Source: Pseudogemmobacter faecipullorum (lineage in GTDB: Bacteria; Pseudomonadota; Alphaproteobacteria; Rhodobacterales; Rhodobacteraceae). Taken from it: a DNA stretch of 64,000 nucleotides. A model generated the notes under the pieces. The model did not search any database. It was not told where the DNA came from and worked only from the letters and a program-made list of their open reading frames with translations. The position numbers and the translations under genes are program-made. Below, in pieces: positions 55,352 to 63,481 of the stretch. The stretch spans positions 1 to 64,000 of the forward strand of contig NZ_JACDXX010000005.1 of the NCBI RefSeq assembly GCF_020539525.1. The letters are read 5' to 3'. Each line of letters begins with the position of its first letter. The stretch's first letter is position 1.

Positions 55352-56527
55352 TCAGCCGATCATCGGCCCGCCGCGTCCGCAGGTCGTATCATAATGGCGG
55401 CGCAGCCGGATCAGCGCGATGCGCAGCACAATCTTGCCCGAACGCGCGGCCCAGCCCATGCTCTGCTCGGCGCTTTCCACCCCCTCGAGCCAGCAGCAGA
55501 CCCGCAATGCGATATCACCCAGCCCCGGCCCCAGCTCACGCAGGGCCCCGGCCAGCCGTGCCCGCGCCCGCTCGGGTGCCTCAGCCGGTCCTGCCCCTGG
55601 GCAGCCTGCACCAGAGGGGGCCGGATCTGTGGTCAGACCTGACGCCGCCCCGGCCAGAAAACCCTGCCAGTCCTGAGCTGCTGCCGCGCCGATCTGCGCC
55701 AGCTCAAAATCCTCGCGCAGCCGCTCGGCGGCTGAGACCAGCTCGGCAGTCAGGAAATAACTGCCGTTTTTCTCGCGCCGCCGCCCCAGAACCGCCACCG
55801 GGGTCTCGCCGGGCAGAGCCCGGGCTCCCGGCCCGGCGCTGAACCCGGCCATCACCGGGGTGCTGAACCCGGCCGCAGCTTCAGCAAAGCCCTGCCCCGC
55901 CATACCAGAATGCCCCGCCCCCGACCGCGCCGTCCCCGGTCCCGCAGCGCACAGCCGGCGCAGTGCCGCCCGCCCGGCCGGGGTGATCCTATAGGTCGAG
56001 ATCCGCCCGGCCTTGCGGCAGGCGATCCAGTCGCGCAGGCAGAGGCTTTCCGCCAGTTCCCGGGCGAGGACAGCGGTGCGGGTGCTGCGCCCGCCGCCCG
56101 CATCACGTAAGATCGCCGCCTTTTCCATATCAGCGGCAAAGGCCAGCAGCGCCCCCGGCTCGGCCAGGCGGCGCAGGGTCTCGGCGCTCTCGCCCGCAGC
56201 CAGAGCCAAAGGCCCCGGCGCCGGGGTGATCTGCAACCGGCCAGAGGCGGGTGTCATCGGTAAAGTCCTCCTGTCAGCTGAAGCGGCTGCGGGCGGCGCG
56301 CTCTGGCAGCTTTCGGTCAGCCGGGCCAGTGCCCGGTCGAGCAAAGGATCATCGCGGCTCATTTCGCAGCGCCGCACCTGACGCAGCACGGTCGAGGCAT
56401 GCAGGCCACGGTCCCGCGCCAGGGCGCGCAGCGACCGGCCATCGAGAATATGCGCGAAATACAGGCGAAAGCGGTCCGGCAACCAGTCCGGCAGCACCTG
56501 GCCCGGCGAGAGGAAATGCGGGTCCAT
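55352..56527 (-). CDS. DUF6456-domain putative DNA-binding protein
   Basis: 391 aa from ATG 56527; the reading to 56548 begins with TTG. Residues ~15-55 contain a helix-turn-helix-like segment (LDGRSLRALARDRGLHASTVLRQVRR; ~29-54). A second wHTH-like region spans ~150-195. A long Ala/Gly/Pro linker (~195-245) precedes the C-terminal DUF6456 domain (AAERLREDFELAQIG, then CCWLEGVESAEQSMGW and VLRIALIRLRRHY). It is probably a transcriptional regulator of the Rhodobacterales. The divergent gene at 56723 (DUF6477-like) is its usual neighbour, by recollection. Confidence 0.75.
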   Translation of the reverse strand: MDPHFLSPGQVLPDWLPDRFRLYFAHILDGRSLRALARDRGLHASTVLRQVRRCEMSRDDPLLDRALARLTESCQSAPPAAASADRRTLPMTPASGRLQITPAPGPLALAAGESAETLRRLAEPGALLAFAADMEKAAILRDAGGGRSTRTAVLARELAESLCLRDWIACRKAGRISTYRITPAGRAALRRLCAAGPGTARSGAGHSGMAGQGFAEAAAGFSTPVMAGFSAGPGARALPGETPVAVLGRRREKNGSYFLTAELVSAAERLREDFELAQIGAAAAQDWQGFLAGAASGLTTDPAPSGAGCPGAGPAEAPERARARLAGALRELGPGLGDIALRVCCWLEGVESAEQSMGWAARSGKIVLRIALIRLRRHYDTTCGRGGPMIG

Positions 56528-56722
56528 ATCCTGGCCCTTCACGCTCAAAATCGGGATTTTGCAAAGAATGGGGCAGCATCACGCGGTAATCCTTCATCTT
56601 TGATCAATAATCGTAACCAAAGTCTAAACGCTGCCGAAGCGGGCGTGCGGCGCATGACCTCCTGCGGCAACGCCCCCTGCGAGGGGCTTAGGCTGGTCAG
56701 CCTGCCGAACAGAGGTGTCACT

Positions 56723-57004
56723 ATGGCTGAACCCTTGCCGAAACTCGCAACGCTGCGCCGGCCTGGTCTGCTGATGCAGGCGGTGGCAATTGCCCTGCCG
56801 CTCTATCAGCGCCGGCTGCAACAGCGCCCGCCACTGCCTGCCACTGCGACCGCGCGGCTGCCCGAACTGTTCGCCCGCGAAGCCCGGCTGGAAGAGATCC
56901 GCCGCAAAGGCGATGTCACCTATTCGGTCGCCGCCCATATCGAGGCGCTGGTGCGGCTGATCGCCGAAGCCCGGTGCCAGCCCGGGCCAGAGCTGCCGCG
57001 CTGA
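56723..57004 (+). CDS. DUF6477-like small protein
   Basis: 93 aa from ATG 56723 with AGAGGTG upstream. The N-terminal LATLRRPGLLMQAV and C-terminal EARLEEIRRKGDVTYSVAAH with IEALVRLIAEAR fit the small Rhodobacterales family DUF6477. It is mostly alpha-helical and lacks catalytic motifs. It is divergent from the DUF6456 gene with a ~195-bp region between, so one may regulate the other. Function unknown. Confidence 0.7.
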   Translation: MAEPLPKLATLRRPGLLMQAVAIALPLYQRRLQQRPPLPATATARLPELFAREARLEEIRRKGDVTYSVAAHIEALVRLIAEARCQPGPELPR

Positions 57005-57017
57005 GGGCAAAACGAAA

Positions 57018-57046
57018 AGCCCCGCCCGGGATCACCGGACGGGGCT
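57018..57046 (-). terminator. Terminator of the MttB-family gene
   Basis: On the minus strand AGCCCCGTCCGG / CCGGGCGGGGCT (one mismatch) followed by TTTTCGTTTT. It lies 33 bp past the stop. Confidence 0.75.
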
Positions 57047-57078
57047 GGGAGCTCGGGTCTGGCGCGGGGCCGAAGCGA

Positions 57079-58620
57079 TCAGAGGAAGGCGTCGGGCATC
57101 GATTCCTTGCGGCGCGCGACATAGGCCTCAAGCGCCTCGCGCTTGCCCTCATCCAGGGCGGGCGGCACGTAATCAGCCAGCATTTTCTTCACCTTGGCCG
57201 AGGCGAGCTGCGAAGTGTCGCGCGCGCCCTCCTCCTCCCATGTCTCAAAGGGTTTGTAATCCAGCACATCCGAGCGCCAGAAAGCGGTTTTGAAATTGGC
57301 CTGGGTATGAGCACAGCCGAGGTAATGGCCGCCCGGACCCACCTCGCGGATCGCATCCAGCGCCTGGGCATTGTCATCCACCGCCACGCCTTTGGCGAGA
57401 CCATGCAGCGCGCCGAGCTGATCGGCATCCATGACGAATTTCTCATAGGAGGAAACGAGGCCGCCCTCGAGCCAGCCACAGGCATGGAGCATGAAATTCA
57501 CCCCGGCGCTCAGACCCATATTCAGGCTGTTTGCCGATTCATAGGCCGCCTGGGCATCGGGCAGTTTCGAGCCGCAGAAGGCGCCCGCCGAGCGGTAGGG
57601 CAGCCCGAGGCGGCGCACCAGCTGGCCGGTGCCCCAGGTGATATGTGCGGCCTCGGGCGTGCCAAAGGTCGGCGCACCCGAATTCATATCAATCGAGGTG
57701 ACAAAGGCCCCGGCGATCACCGGCGCACCGGCCCGCACCAGCTGGCTATAGGCCACGCCCGCCAGCACTTCGGCCAGCACCTGGGTCAGCGTGCCCGCTA
57801 CCGTGACCGGCGCCATGGCGCCACCAACGATGAAGGGCGAGACGATCGAAGCCTGGTTATTGGCGGCATAGACCTCAAGCGCGCCCATCATGATGCCATC
57901 AAAGGTCATCGGCGAGTTGATATTGATCAGCGAGGTCATCACCGTATTCTGATCAACGAAATCATCGCCGAACAGGATTTTCGACATATCGACGCTGTCC
58001 TGGGCCCGCGAGGGCTCGGTCACCGAGCCCATATAGGGCTTGTCCGACAAAGTCATATGCGCCAGCAGCATATCGAAATGGCGCTTATTGACCGGAATAT
58101 CGGTCGGCTCGCAGACCGTGCCGCCGGAATGGTGCAGCCATTTAGACATATAGCCGAGCTTCACGAAATTGCGGAAATCCTCGATCGTGGCATAGCGGCG
58201 GCCGCCTTCGAGATCGCGCACGAAGGGCGGGCCATAGACCGGGGCCAGCACCAGGCTCTTGCCTCCGATCTCAACATTACGCCCGGGGTTGCGGGCATGC
58301 TGGGTAAACTGCGAGGGCGCGGTCGAGCAGAGCTTGCGCGCCAGGCCGCGCGGAATATGCACCCGCTCGCCGCGCACATCGGCCCCGGCCTCGCGCCAGC
58401 GCTGCAGAGCTGCTGGATTCTCGACGAAATTGACGCCGATCTCTTCCAGAATAGTTTCCGCATTATATTCGATGATCTGCAGTGCTTCTTCGTTCAGCAC
58501 CTCAAAATTCGGGATATTGCGGGTGATGAATTTCGCGGTCTCAAAGCTGACAGCGGTGCGCTCGGCCCGCCGTGCTGCCCCACCGCCCCGCGCCCGGCGT
58601 CCCTCGATCACTTCCGACAT
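57079..58620 (-). CDS. Non-pyrrolysine MttB-family methyltransferase
   Basis: 513 aa from ATG 58620, with AGGAGGG upstream (a GTG two codons earlier is less well spaced). COG5598 superfamily, TIM-barrel methyltransferases that demethylate quaternary or tertiary amines onto a corrinoid protein. Family features: GPPFVRDLEGGRR (~130), HHSGGTVCEPTDIPV, GVAYSQLVRAGAPVIAG (~290-306), and a C-terminal GHYLGCAHTQANF. There is no internal TAG, so it is of the pyrrolysine-free type (as in glycine-betaine or carnitine enzymes). No corrinoid protein or second methyltransferase gene is nearby, so its partner is elsewhere. Confidence 0.9.
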   Translation of the reverse strand: MSEVIEGRRARGGGAARRAERTAVSFETAKFITRNIPNFEVLNEEALQIIEYNAETILEEIGVNFVENPAALQRWREAGADVRGERVHIPRGLARKLCSTAPSQFTQHARNPGRNVEIGGKSLVLAPVYGPPFVRDLEGGRRYATIEDFRNFVKLGYMSKWLHHSGGTVCEPTDIPVNKRHFDMLLAHMTLSDKPYMGSVTEPSRAQDSVDMSKILFGDDFVDQNTVMTSLININSPMTFDGIMMGALEVYAANNQASIVSPFIVGGAMAPVTVAGTLTQVLAEVLAGVAYSQLVRAGAPVIAGAFVTSIDMNSGAPTFGTPEAAHITWGTGQLVRRLGLPYRSAGAFCGSKLPDAQAAYESANSLNMGLSAGVNFMLHACGWLEGGLVSSYEKFVMDADQLGALHGLAKGVAVDDNAQALDAIREVGPGGHYLGCAHTQANFKTAFWRSDVLDYKPFETWEEEGARDTSQLASAKVKKMLADYVPPALDEGKREALEAYVARRKESMPDAFL

Positions 58621-58701
58621 CGTCACCCTCCTGAACGGCTTTCATCTCACATACTCCCGGGCCGGAGGGGACCGCCTGGGGTTTGCGTCGCTTTAAGGCA
58701 G

Positions 58702-58731
58702 AAACCGACATCGCAATTCATAAAAACCGAC
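58702..58731. promoter_or_regulatory. Direct repeat in the MttB-gene upstream region
   Basis: AAACCGAC occurs at 58702-58709 and 58724-58731, 22 bp apart (two helical turns), 80-110 bp upstream of the MttB-family start. This suits a regulator binding two half-sites on one DNA face; no regulator can be named. Confidence 0.4.
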
Positions 58732-58740
58732 CTGTCCGCA

Positions 58741-58770
58741 AAAGCAAAAGGGGCCGGATAACCGGCCCCT
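58741..58770 (-). terminator. Terminator of gapR
   Basis: On the minus strand AGGGGCCGG / CCGGCCCCT with a TTAT loop, followed by TTTTGCTTT. It lies 56 bp after the gapR stop. Confidence 0.8.
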
Positions 58771-58825
58771 CACACTCCAAAATCCGGCAGCCCGCCCGCG
58801 CAGGGGCAAGGGCCTGCGGCTTTGC

Positions 58826-59071
58826 TCATTCCATGCCAAGCGCATTCATATAGACTTCGAGAATGGCCTCTTCCTCCTGGCGGGCATCGGCATCTTTCTT
58901 GCGCAGCGACACGATCTTGCGGATCGCCTTGCTGTCAAAGCCGCGGCCCTTGATCTCGGCATAAATCTCTTTGATCTGATCCGCGACGTCTTTCTTCTCG
59001 GCTTCCATCTGCTCGATCCGCTCGATGAACTGACGCAGCTCATCGGCGGTCACATTGAAGGCATCGTTCAT
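58826..59071 (-). CDS. gapR: GapR-family (DUF2312) nucleoid-associated protein
   Basis: 81 aa, almost entirely helical: [20 protein letters not shown] and [20 protein letters not shown] are the family core, and IVSLRKKD leads into the C-terminal helix. In Caulobacter GapR clamps overtwisted DNA ahead of replication forks and transcription and is essential for chromosome dynamics. Monocistronic, with its own terminator. Length and sequence fit the short alphaproteobacterial version. Confidence 0.93.
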   Translation of the reverse strand: MNDAFNVTADELRQFIERIEQMEAEKKDVADQIKEIYAEIKGRGFDSKAIRKIVSLRKKDADARQEEEAILEVYMNALGME

Positions 59072-59227
59072 TATCTGTTCTCCGCTGGCACCTTGCCGCC
59101 AGATAGCCCCTCCCGGCGGTGAAATTCAAGCGCCAGCAGGCGGGACCGGCGGCTGGTCTTGCGTAAAACCGCCACAGGCGCTAGCGGAGGCGCAAACCCT
59201 GACCTGGTGATCTTAAGGAGCAGCCCC

Positions 59228-59443
59228 ATGGAATTCCTGATCTGGATCGGAGCCGCCCTCTCCTGTCTCGGCGTCGCCGGCCTTGGCCTTTGCATCATCC
59301 GCGGCCTGAAGGTGCGCAGAATGGATGCCAATGCCCCGGAAGCAAAACAGGCGCTGCAGCGCCTGTTCGTGATCAATTTCGCCTCGCTGGCTTTGTCGGT
59401 GATCGGGCTGATGGTGGTGATCATGGGCATCAGCCTCAGCTGA
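59228..59443 (+). CDS. Small two-helix membrane protein
   Basis: 71 aa from ATG 59228 with AAGGAG 7 bp upstream. Two hydrophobic helices (~3-25 and ~47-70) are joined by a basic/acidic loop (RGLKVRRMDANAPEAKQA). The family is not recognised by function. It lies between gapR (divergent) and the FadJ-like gene, converging with it 2 bp away. The good ribosome-binding site and helix pattern support a real gene. Confidence 0.7.
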   Translation: MEFLIWIGAALSCLGVAGLGLCIIRGLKVRRMDANAPEAKQALQRLFVINFASLALSVIGLMVVIMGISLS

Positions 59444-59445
59444 TC

Positions 59446-61269
59446 TCAGAAGGCGCTGCGCCCCTCTGAGACCAGATGGTCAAGGATCGGATGCGGCGCC
59501 CAGATCCGGTCTTCGTGCTGCCAGCGCGTCAGATCGGCGCGCAGAACCAGCGCGCCACGCTCGAGTGCCTGATGCATCGGCCCGCCCTGCGCGCGCGGGA
59601 ATCCATAGCCCTGGATCAGAATCGCATCGATATCTGAGGGCCGTAAAGCTGCGCCGCTATCGGCCAGCGCATAGCCCTCATTGGCCATCGCCCCGAGCCA
59701 GCGCGCCAGAATTTCGCTTTCCGCCATAGCGCGCGGCGCGGCGCCCTCCAGCACCAGCTGCGGCAGGTCGGGCGCCGGCGCGCCATAGCGGCTCAGCGCA
59801 GCCGTGATCGCCTCGGGCGCGACGCCGAGCGTGACCAGAGCGATCAGCGCCTGATGGCCCTGGCTCCAGACCCGCCGCCCCAGCCCCACCGCCCCGCCGG
59901 TCAGCACCGGCGCGAGGCCAAAGCGGCCGAGCATCCGGGCGGCAGTGACGATCTGCTGCTGGCGCGCGGCGCGGATCGGCCCCATTTCGGCCAGACGGCC
60001 CGAAGGCGCGAGCACAAGGCCCGGATGCGCCGCGCCTGCCCCGCCAATCACCAGCTGCAGCTGATCGGGATCAGCGCGCGAGAGCGTGGTGCTCATCGGC
60101 CCGGGCCGGGCATGGACCACGATTTCTGCCGCTGTCAGCGCCTCCGGCGCGGCGGGGGCCTGCAGGCGCAGCAGATCCTCGGCCCGTTCCTGCGGCCCGA
60201 GGCCACCGGCATCATGGCCCTCGGCGATACGCTCACGCAGCCAGGCGAGCGAGCTGCCCTGGGCTTGGGGATCGGGATCGGACCAGACCACGCTCATCCC
60301 GCGGCCAAGCGCCAGCAGCGCCAGCGCCGCCAGCTGCGGGCTGGTGCCATAAAGCCCCAGCACCGCCACCTCCTGCGGCTCGGCCACCAGCAGCTCCGCA
60401 GGCAGCTGCGCCGCCGCCCGCTCAGCCCGGGCCGCCGCCAGCAGGGCACGGCTCTCGGCCCCGGCGGCCAGATCCTCCCAGGCGCTGCGCTCCATCGCAT
60501 AGCCATTTTCAGGCGGCAAAAGCAAAGCGGCCTCAAGACATTCGATGATGCGGCGCGGTGCAAGGAGCGGCGACTGCGTCTGGGCTGACCGCGCGGCGGC
60601 CAGAGCCGCGACATAGGCCCGGCCATCAGCAAAGCCGTCGCGACGCGCCGCGACCGGCCTCGGACCGGCCATGGCAAGGGCAAAGGCCAGGGCATCCTCA
60701 TGCAGATCATTTTCGCTCAGCTGATCGGCAAGGCCGATGGCCAGAGCTTCGCGGGCGCTGACCACATGGGCGCTGATCAGCATATCCAGCGCCGCCCCGG
60801 CCCCGACCAGACGCGGCAGGCGCTGGCTGGCACCGGCCATCGGCGGCAGGCCCAGTCCGGCCTCGGGGAAAGCGAATCTGGCGCGCGGCCCGAGAATGCG
60901 GGCATGGGCTGCCAGGGCCAGCTCGGCCCCCGGCCCGAGCGCCCGCCCGGCCAGAGCAGCCACCACCGGGGCGGGATGGGTCTCGATCTGCAGGCAGAGA
61001 TCGGCGAGCGAGGGGCTGCCCTCGCTCAGCTGGGCGCCGTGATCGATCAGCGTCGCCGCCGAGAACAACCGCGCCCCGCCGCTCAGCACCACCGGCCGTT
61101 TCGCGGCTGCGGCGGCGCTCAGCGCCCTGGACAAAGCAAGGCGCATCGGATGGGTCAGCGCATTCAGCGGCGCGGCATCGAGCTGCAGCAGCAAAACCTC
61201 GCCCCCCGGCCCGGCATCGCTGCACCGGATCAGCGCCTCACCCTCAGCCTGTGCCATTGCACCCAACAT
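59446..61269 (-). CDS. FadJ/FadB-like multifunctional protein with a degenerate dehydrogenase half
   Basis: 607 aa from ATG 61269 (61257 also possible); FadB/FadJ are usually ~700 aa. The N-terminal enoyl-CoA hydratase domain retains both catalytic Glu positions (GPGAELALAAH and FPEAGLGLPP). In the 3-hydroxyacyl-CoA dehydrogenase part the NAD motif (usually GxGxxG) reads VLGLYGTSPQLA, and the catalytic GxHFFNP is replaced by IGGAGAAHPG. The C-terminal DIDAILIQGYGFPRAQGGP is FadB-like. Hydratase activity is plausible, dehydrogenase activity doubtful. Very Ala-rich. Confidence 0.8.
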   Translation of the reverse strand: MLGAMAQAEGEALIRCSDAGPGGEVLLLQLDAAPLNALTHPMRLALSRALSAAAAAKRPVVLSGGARLFSAATLIDHGAQLSEGSPSLADLCLQIETHPAPVVAALAGRALGPGAELALAAHARILGPRARFAFPEAGLGLPPMAGASQRLPRLVGAGAALDMLISAHVVSAREALAIGLADQLSENDLHEDALAFALAMAGPRPVAARRDGFADGRAYVAALAAARSAQTQSPLLAPRRIIECLEAALLLPPENGYAMERSAWEDLAAGAESRALLAAARAERAAAQLPAELLVAEPQEVAVLGLYGTSPQLAALALLALGRGMSVVWSDPDPQAQGSSLAWLRERIAEGHDAGGLGPQERAEDLLRLQAPAAPEALTAAEIVVHARPGPMSTTLSRADPDQLQLVIGGAGAAHPGLVLAPSGRLAEMGPIRAARQQQIVTAARMLGRFGLAPVLTGGAVGLGRRVWSQGHQALIALVTLGVAPEAITAALSRYGAPAPDLPQLVLEGAAPRAMAESEILARWLGAMANEGYALADSGAALRPSDIDAILIQGYGFPRAQGGPMHQALERGALVLRADLTRWQHEDRIWAPHPILDHLVSEGRSAF

Positions 61270-61650
61270 CTTACCACCCGCGTCAGCCCCACCGCGCCAC
61301 CATAGCAGAAGGAGGGGCGGATGTAACAAGTCAATCCGGGCAGAAACCGCGCTAACCACAGGCCAGAGCACAGGAATCCGACCATTCTGCGACCCAGGGC
61401 CGCAGCCCTGCCGCCCGGGGGCAGTCTGCGGCCCCGAAGGGGGCAAAGCAGGGACGGACCGGGTCGGGTCGGGTCGGGCCGGACCGGGTCAGGCCTGGCC
61501 TGGCCAGCGGGGGCCGGGTCGGACCAGACGGGACCAGGCGGGCAGAGGTCAGCCTGTGGCCGGGCAGAGTTTTTGGGCAGAACTTCCGGGCTTTCGCCGC
61601 GCCCTCCCGCGGATTACTCTCTGCGGATCTTGGATCTTGAGGATACCGCC
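61270..61650. other. Gene-free divergent region (381 bp) with G-rich repeats
   Basis: It separates the FadJ-like gene (minus) from the TIGR01244 gene (plus). 61451-61545 is low-complexity: repeated GGGTC and GGACC units (GGGTCGGGTCGGGTCGG, then interspersed GGCCTGGCC). No gene, no clear promoter. The immediate upstream of 61651 has GAGGAT, the ribosome-binding site. Confidence 0.7.
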
Positions 61651-62088
61651 ATGATTATCCGCCCGCTCAGCGAAAGCTATGCCGTCTCGCCGCAGATCGC
61701 GCCCGAGGATCTCGCGGCGATCAGAGCCGCTGGCTATACCACGGTGATCGACAACCGCCCCGATGCCGAAATCCCCGGCGAGTTGCAGAGCGCAGAGATG
61801 CGCAGCGCAGCCGAGGCGCTGGGCCTGAGCTTTGTTGCCAATCCGGTGATCGGCGGCGCGCTGACCATGGAAAATGTTGAGGCCCAGGCCGCCGCGATTG
61901 CCGCAGCCCCCGGCCCGGTCTTCGCCTATTGCGCCAGCGGCAACCGCTCCTCTATCGTCTGGGCCTTGTCCCAGGCCGGGCAGATGCCCGCCGAAGAGAT
62001 GATCAGCCGCGCCGCAGAGCATGGCTATCAGCTGGCGCATCTGCAGCCGCAGATCGAGGCGCTGGCGGCACAGAAAGCCCGGGGCTGA
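61651..62088 (+). CDS. TIGR01244-family phosphatase/sulfurtransferase-like protein
   Basis: 145 aa from ATG 61651 with GAGGAT upstream. A dual-specificity-phosphatase-like fold: TVIDNRPDAE (~31-40) supplies the general-acid region and the active-site loop is YCASGNRSS with Cys94 and Arg99 (CxSGxRS). It matches the stand-alone domain that is fused to a metallo-beta-lactamase in the sulfide-handling protein Blh. Substrate unknown; phosphatase or persulfide chemistry are both possible. Confidence 0.85.
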   Translation: MIIRPLSESYAVSPQIAPEDLAAIRAAGYTTVIDNRPDAEIPGELQSAEMRSAAEALGLSFVANPVIGGALTMENVEAQAAAIAAAPGPVFAYCASGNRSSIVWALSQAGQMPAEEMISRAAEHGYQLAHLQPQIEALAAQKARG

Positions 62089-62267
62089 GCGGCCAGAGGC
62101 AGGCCGGGAGCCAGGGCCAGGCAAAGGGGCCTCAGGCGCGCGGTGGCCGCGCGCCCGTCAGACTGACCCCCGCCCGGTCACCATCCTGTCCGGCTTCCCC
62201 CGCACAGGCCGCGCCCAACTCACCCCCTGCCTCACTCACCCCCGGCCCAAATCACCTCGTGCCCAGA

Positions 62268-63404
62268 TCACCTCGTGCCTGTCTGATCTTCTGACGGCCA
62301 GCTGCTGTTACCTGGCCAGCCCTCCGCCCCGGGGGGCTCTGCCCCGAGGATCTCTGCTCCGGGGGCAAAGCCCGTAGCAGCGCTGCTCATGAAAGGCTCG
62401 GGCCCGGGATCATCGCCCTGCAGTTCAAAGGCGGCGACTGGCCCGGCGGCGGGCAAAACCGCCGGACCCTCAGCCAGCCCGGCTGCAGCCGGCCAGGCCC
62501 TGCCCGTCTCTCCCGCCGGCCAGGGCTCTGCTTCCGCCGTCTCCTCTTCCCCGGGCAGGCTGGTCAGCCGCAAGGCCCTTGCGCCCCGGCTCTGCCCCAG
62601 TTTCGCCCGGGCCAGCAGCCGCCCATCCGGGCTTTCGAGCCGGATCCGGGCCAGACTGCCCTCTGGCAGCTCCAGCAGCTGCCCCGGCCTGAGCGCCATC
62701 CCCTGTGACAGCGGCAGCCGGATCCGCGTCAGCACCGCCTGCATCCGGCATTCCGCCCCGGCCAGCGCCGCCGCCATCTGTGCCGCCTCGCCCGGCGCGG
62801 TCACCGGATCTGCCACAGCCGGTTGCAGCCCCGGCAGATCTGCCGGCAAAGCCAGCATCACCTGGCCGTGGCGCGCCCCTTCAGCCGTGCTGAGACCGAC
62901 CTGACAGAACCACCAGGGCTGATCCTCGAGCAAAAGGCCCAGCGCGCGGCTGTCTTCGAGGCCAGAAGCATAGCGAAAGCCCGGCGCGGCACGGCCCTCA
63001 CGCTCGCGCAGCAGCTGATCAAAGCCTGCAAGCGCCTGATCGAGCAGCCCGGCCACCATCGCCGCATCGGTCTGGGTCGGACGACGCGGCCGGGCCGGTT
63101 GCGCGCCAATGCGCCGGGTGGTCTGCATCTCGATCAGTGCCGCCATCAGATCGAAAGACAGCGCGAGCATCGCCAGCGCCTCACCCGGGCCATCGAGCAA
63201 AGCGATCAGCCCGCGTTCGGGCAGGATTTCGGGCAATTCGGCAAGATCGCGCCGGCTATGGCCCAGCGCCACCGGCTCGCAGGCCAGCCCCGCCCCCTCA
63301 CGAAAGGCGCGGATCAGCGCCAGCTGCCAGGCCTGATCACAGGGATCGTTCTGCGCCTGAACGGGCACCGGGGGTTTCAGCTTGCGCCGCAGGATCTCAT
63401 TCAT
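62268..63404 (-). CDS. SpoA-domain (FliM/FliN C-terminal-like) protein
   Basis: 378 aa from ATG 63404 with GGAGGCAGG upstream. It has an N-terminal region without the FliM LSQDEID start. Around residues 230-300 lies a SpoA-like domain (VLTRIRLPLSQGMALRPGQLLELP, ~230-253, then ARIRLESPDGRLLARAKLGQ), the fold of flagellar C-ring proteins. A long Ala/Gly/Pro-rich tail (~310-378) is atypical. It follows a histidine kinase gene on the same strand by 77 bp and no flagellar gene is visible, so a switch-related or non-flagellar role is open. Confidence 0.65.
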   Translation of the reverse strand: MNEILRRKLKPPVPVQAQNDPCDQAWQLALIRAFREGAGLACEPVALGHSRRDLAELPEILPERGLIALLDGPGEALAMLALSFDLMAALIEMQTTRRIGAQPARPRRPTQTDAAMVAGLLDQALAGFDQLLREREGRAAPGFRYASGLEDSRALGLLLEDQPWWFCQVGLSTAEGARHGQVMLALPADLPGLQPAVADPVTAPGEAAQMAAALAGAECRMQAVLTRIRLPLSQGMALRPGQLLELPEGSLARIRLESPDGRLLARAKLGQSRGARALRLTSLPGEEETAEAEPWPAGETGRAWPAAAGLAEGPAVLPAAGPVAAFELQGDDPGPEPFMSSAATGFAPGAEILGAEPPGAEGWPGNSSWPSEDQTGTR

Positions 63405-63481
63405 CGGCAGCCTGCCTCCGGCCAGGGCCCCTCCCTGTTGTGCCAAGCATGCCGGATCGGGGTTACGCTTTGATTAACATC

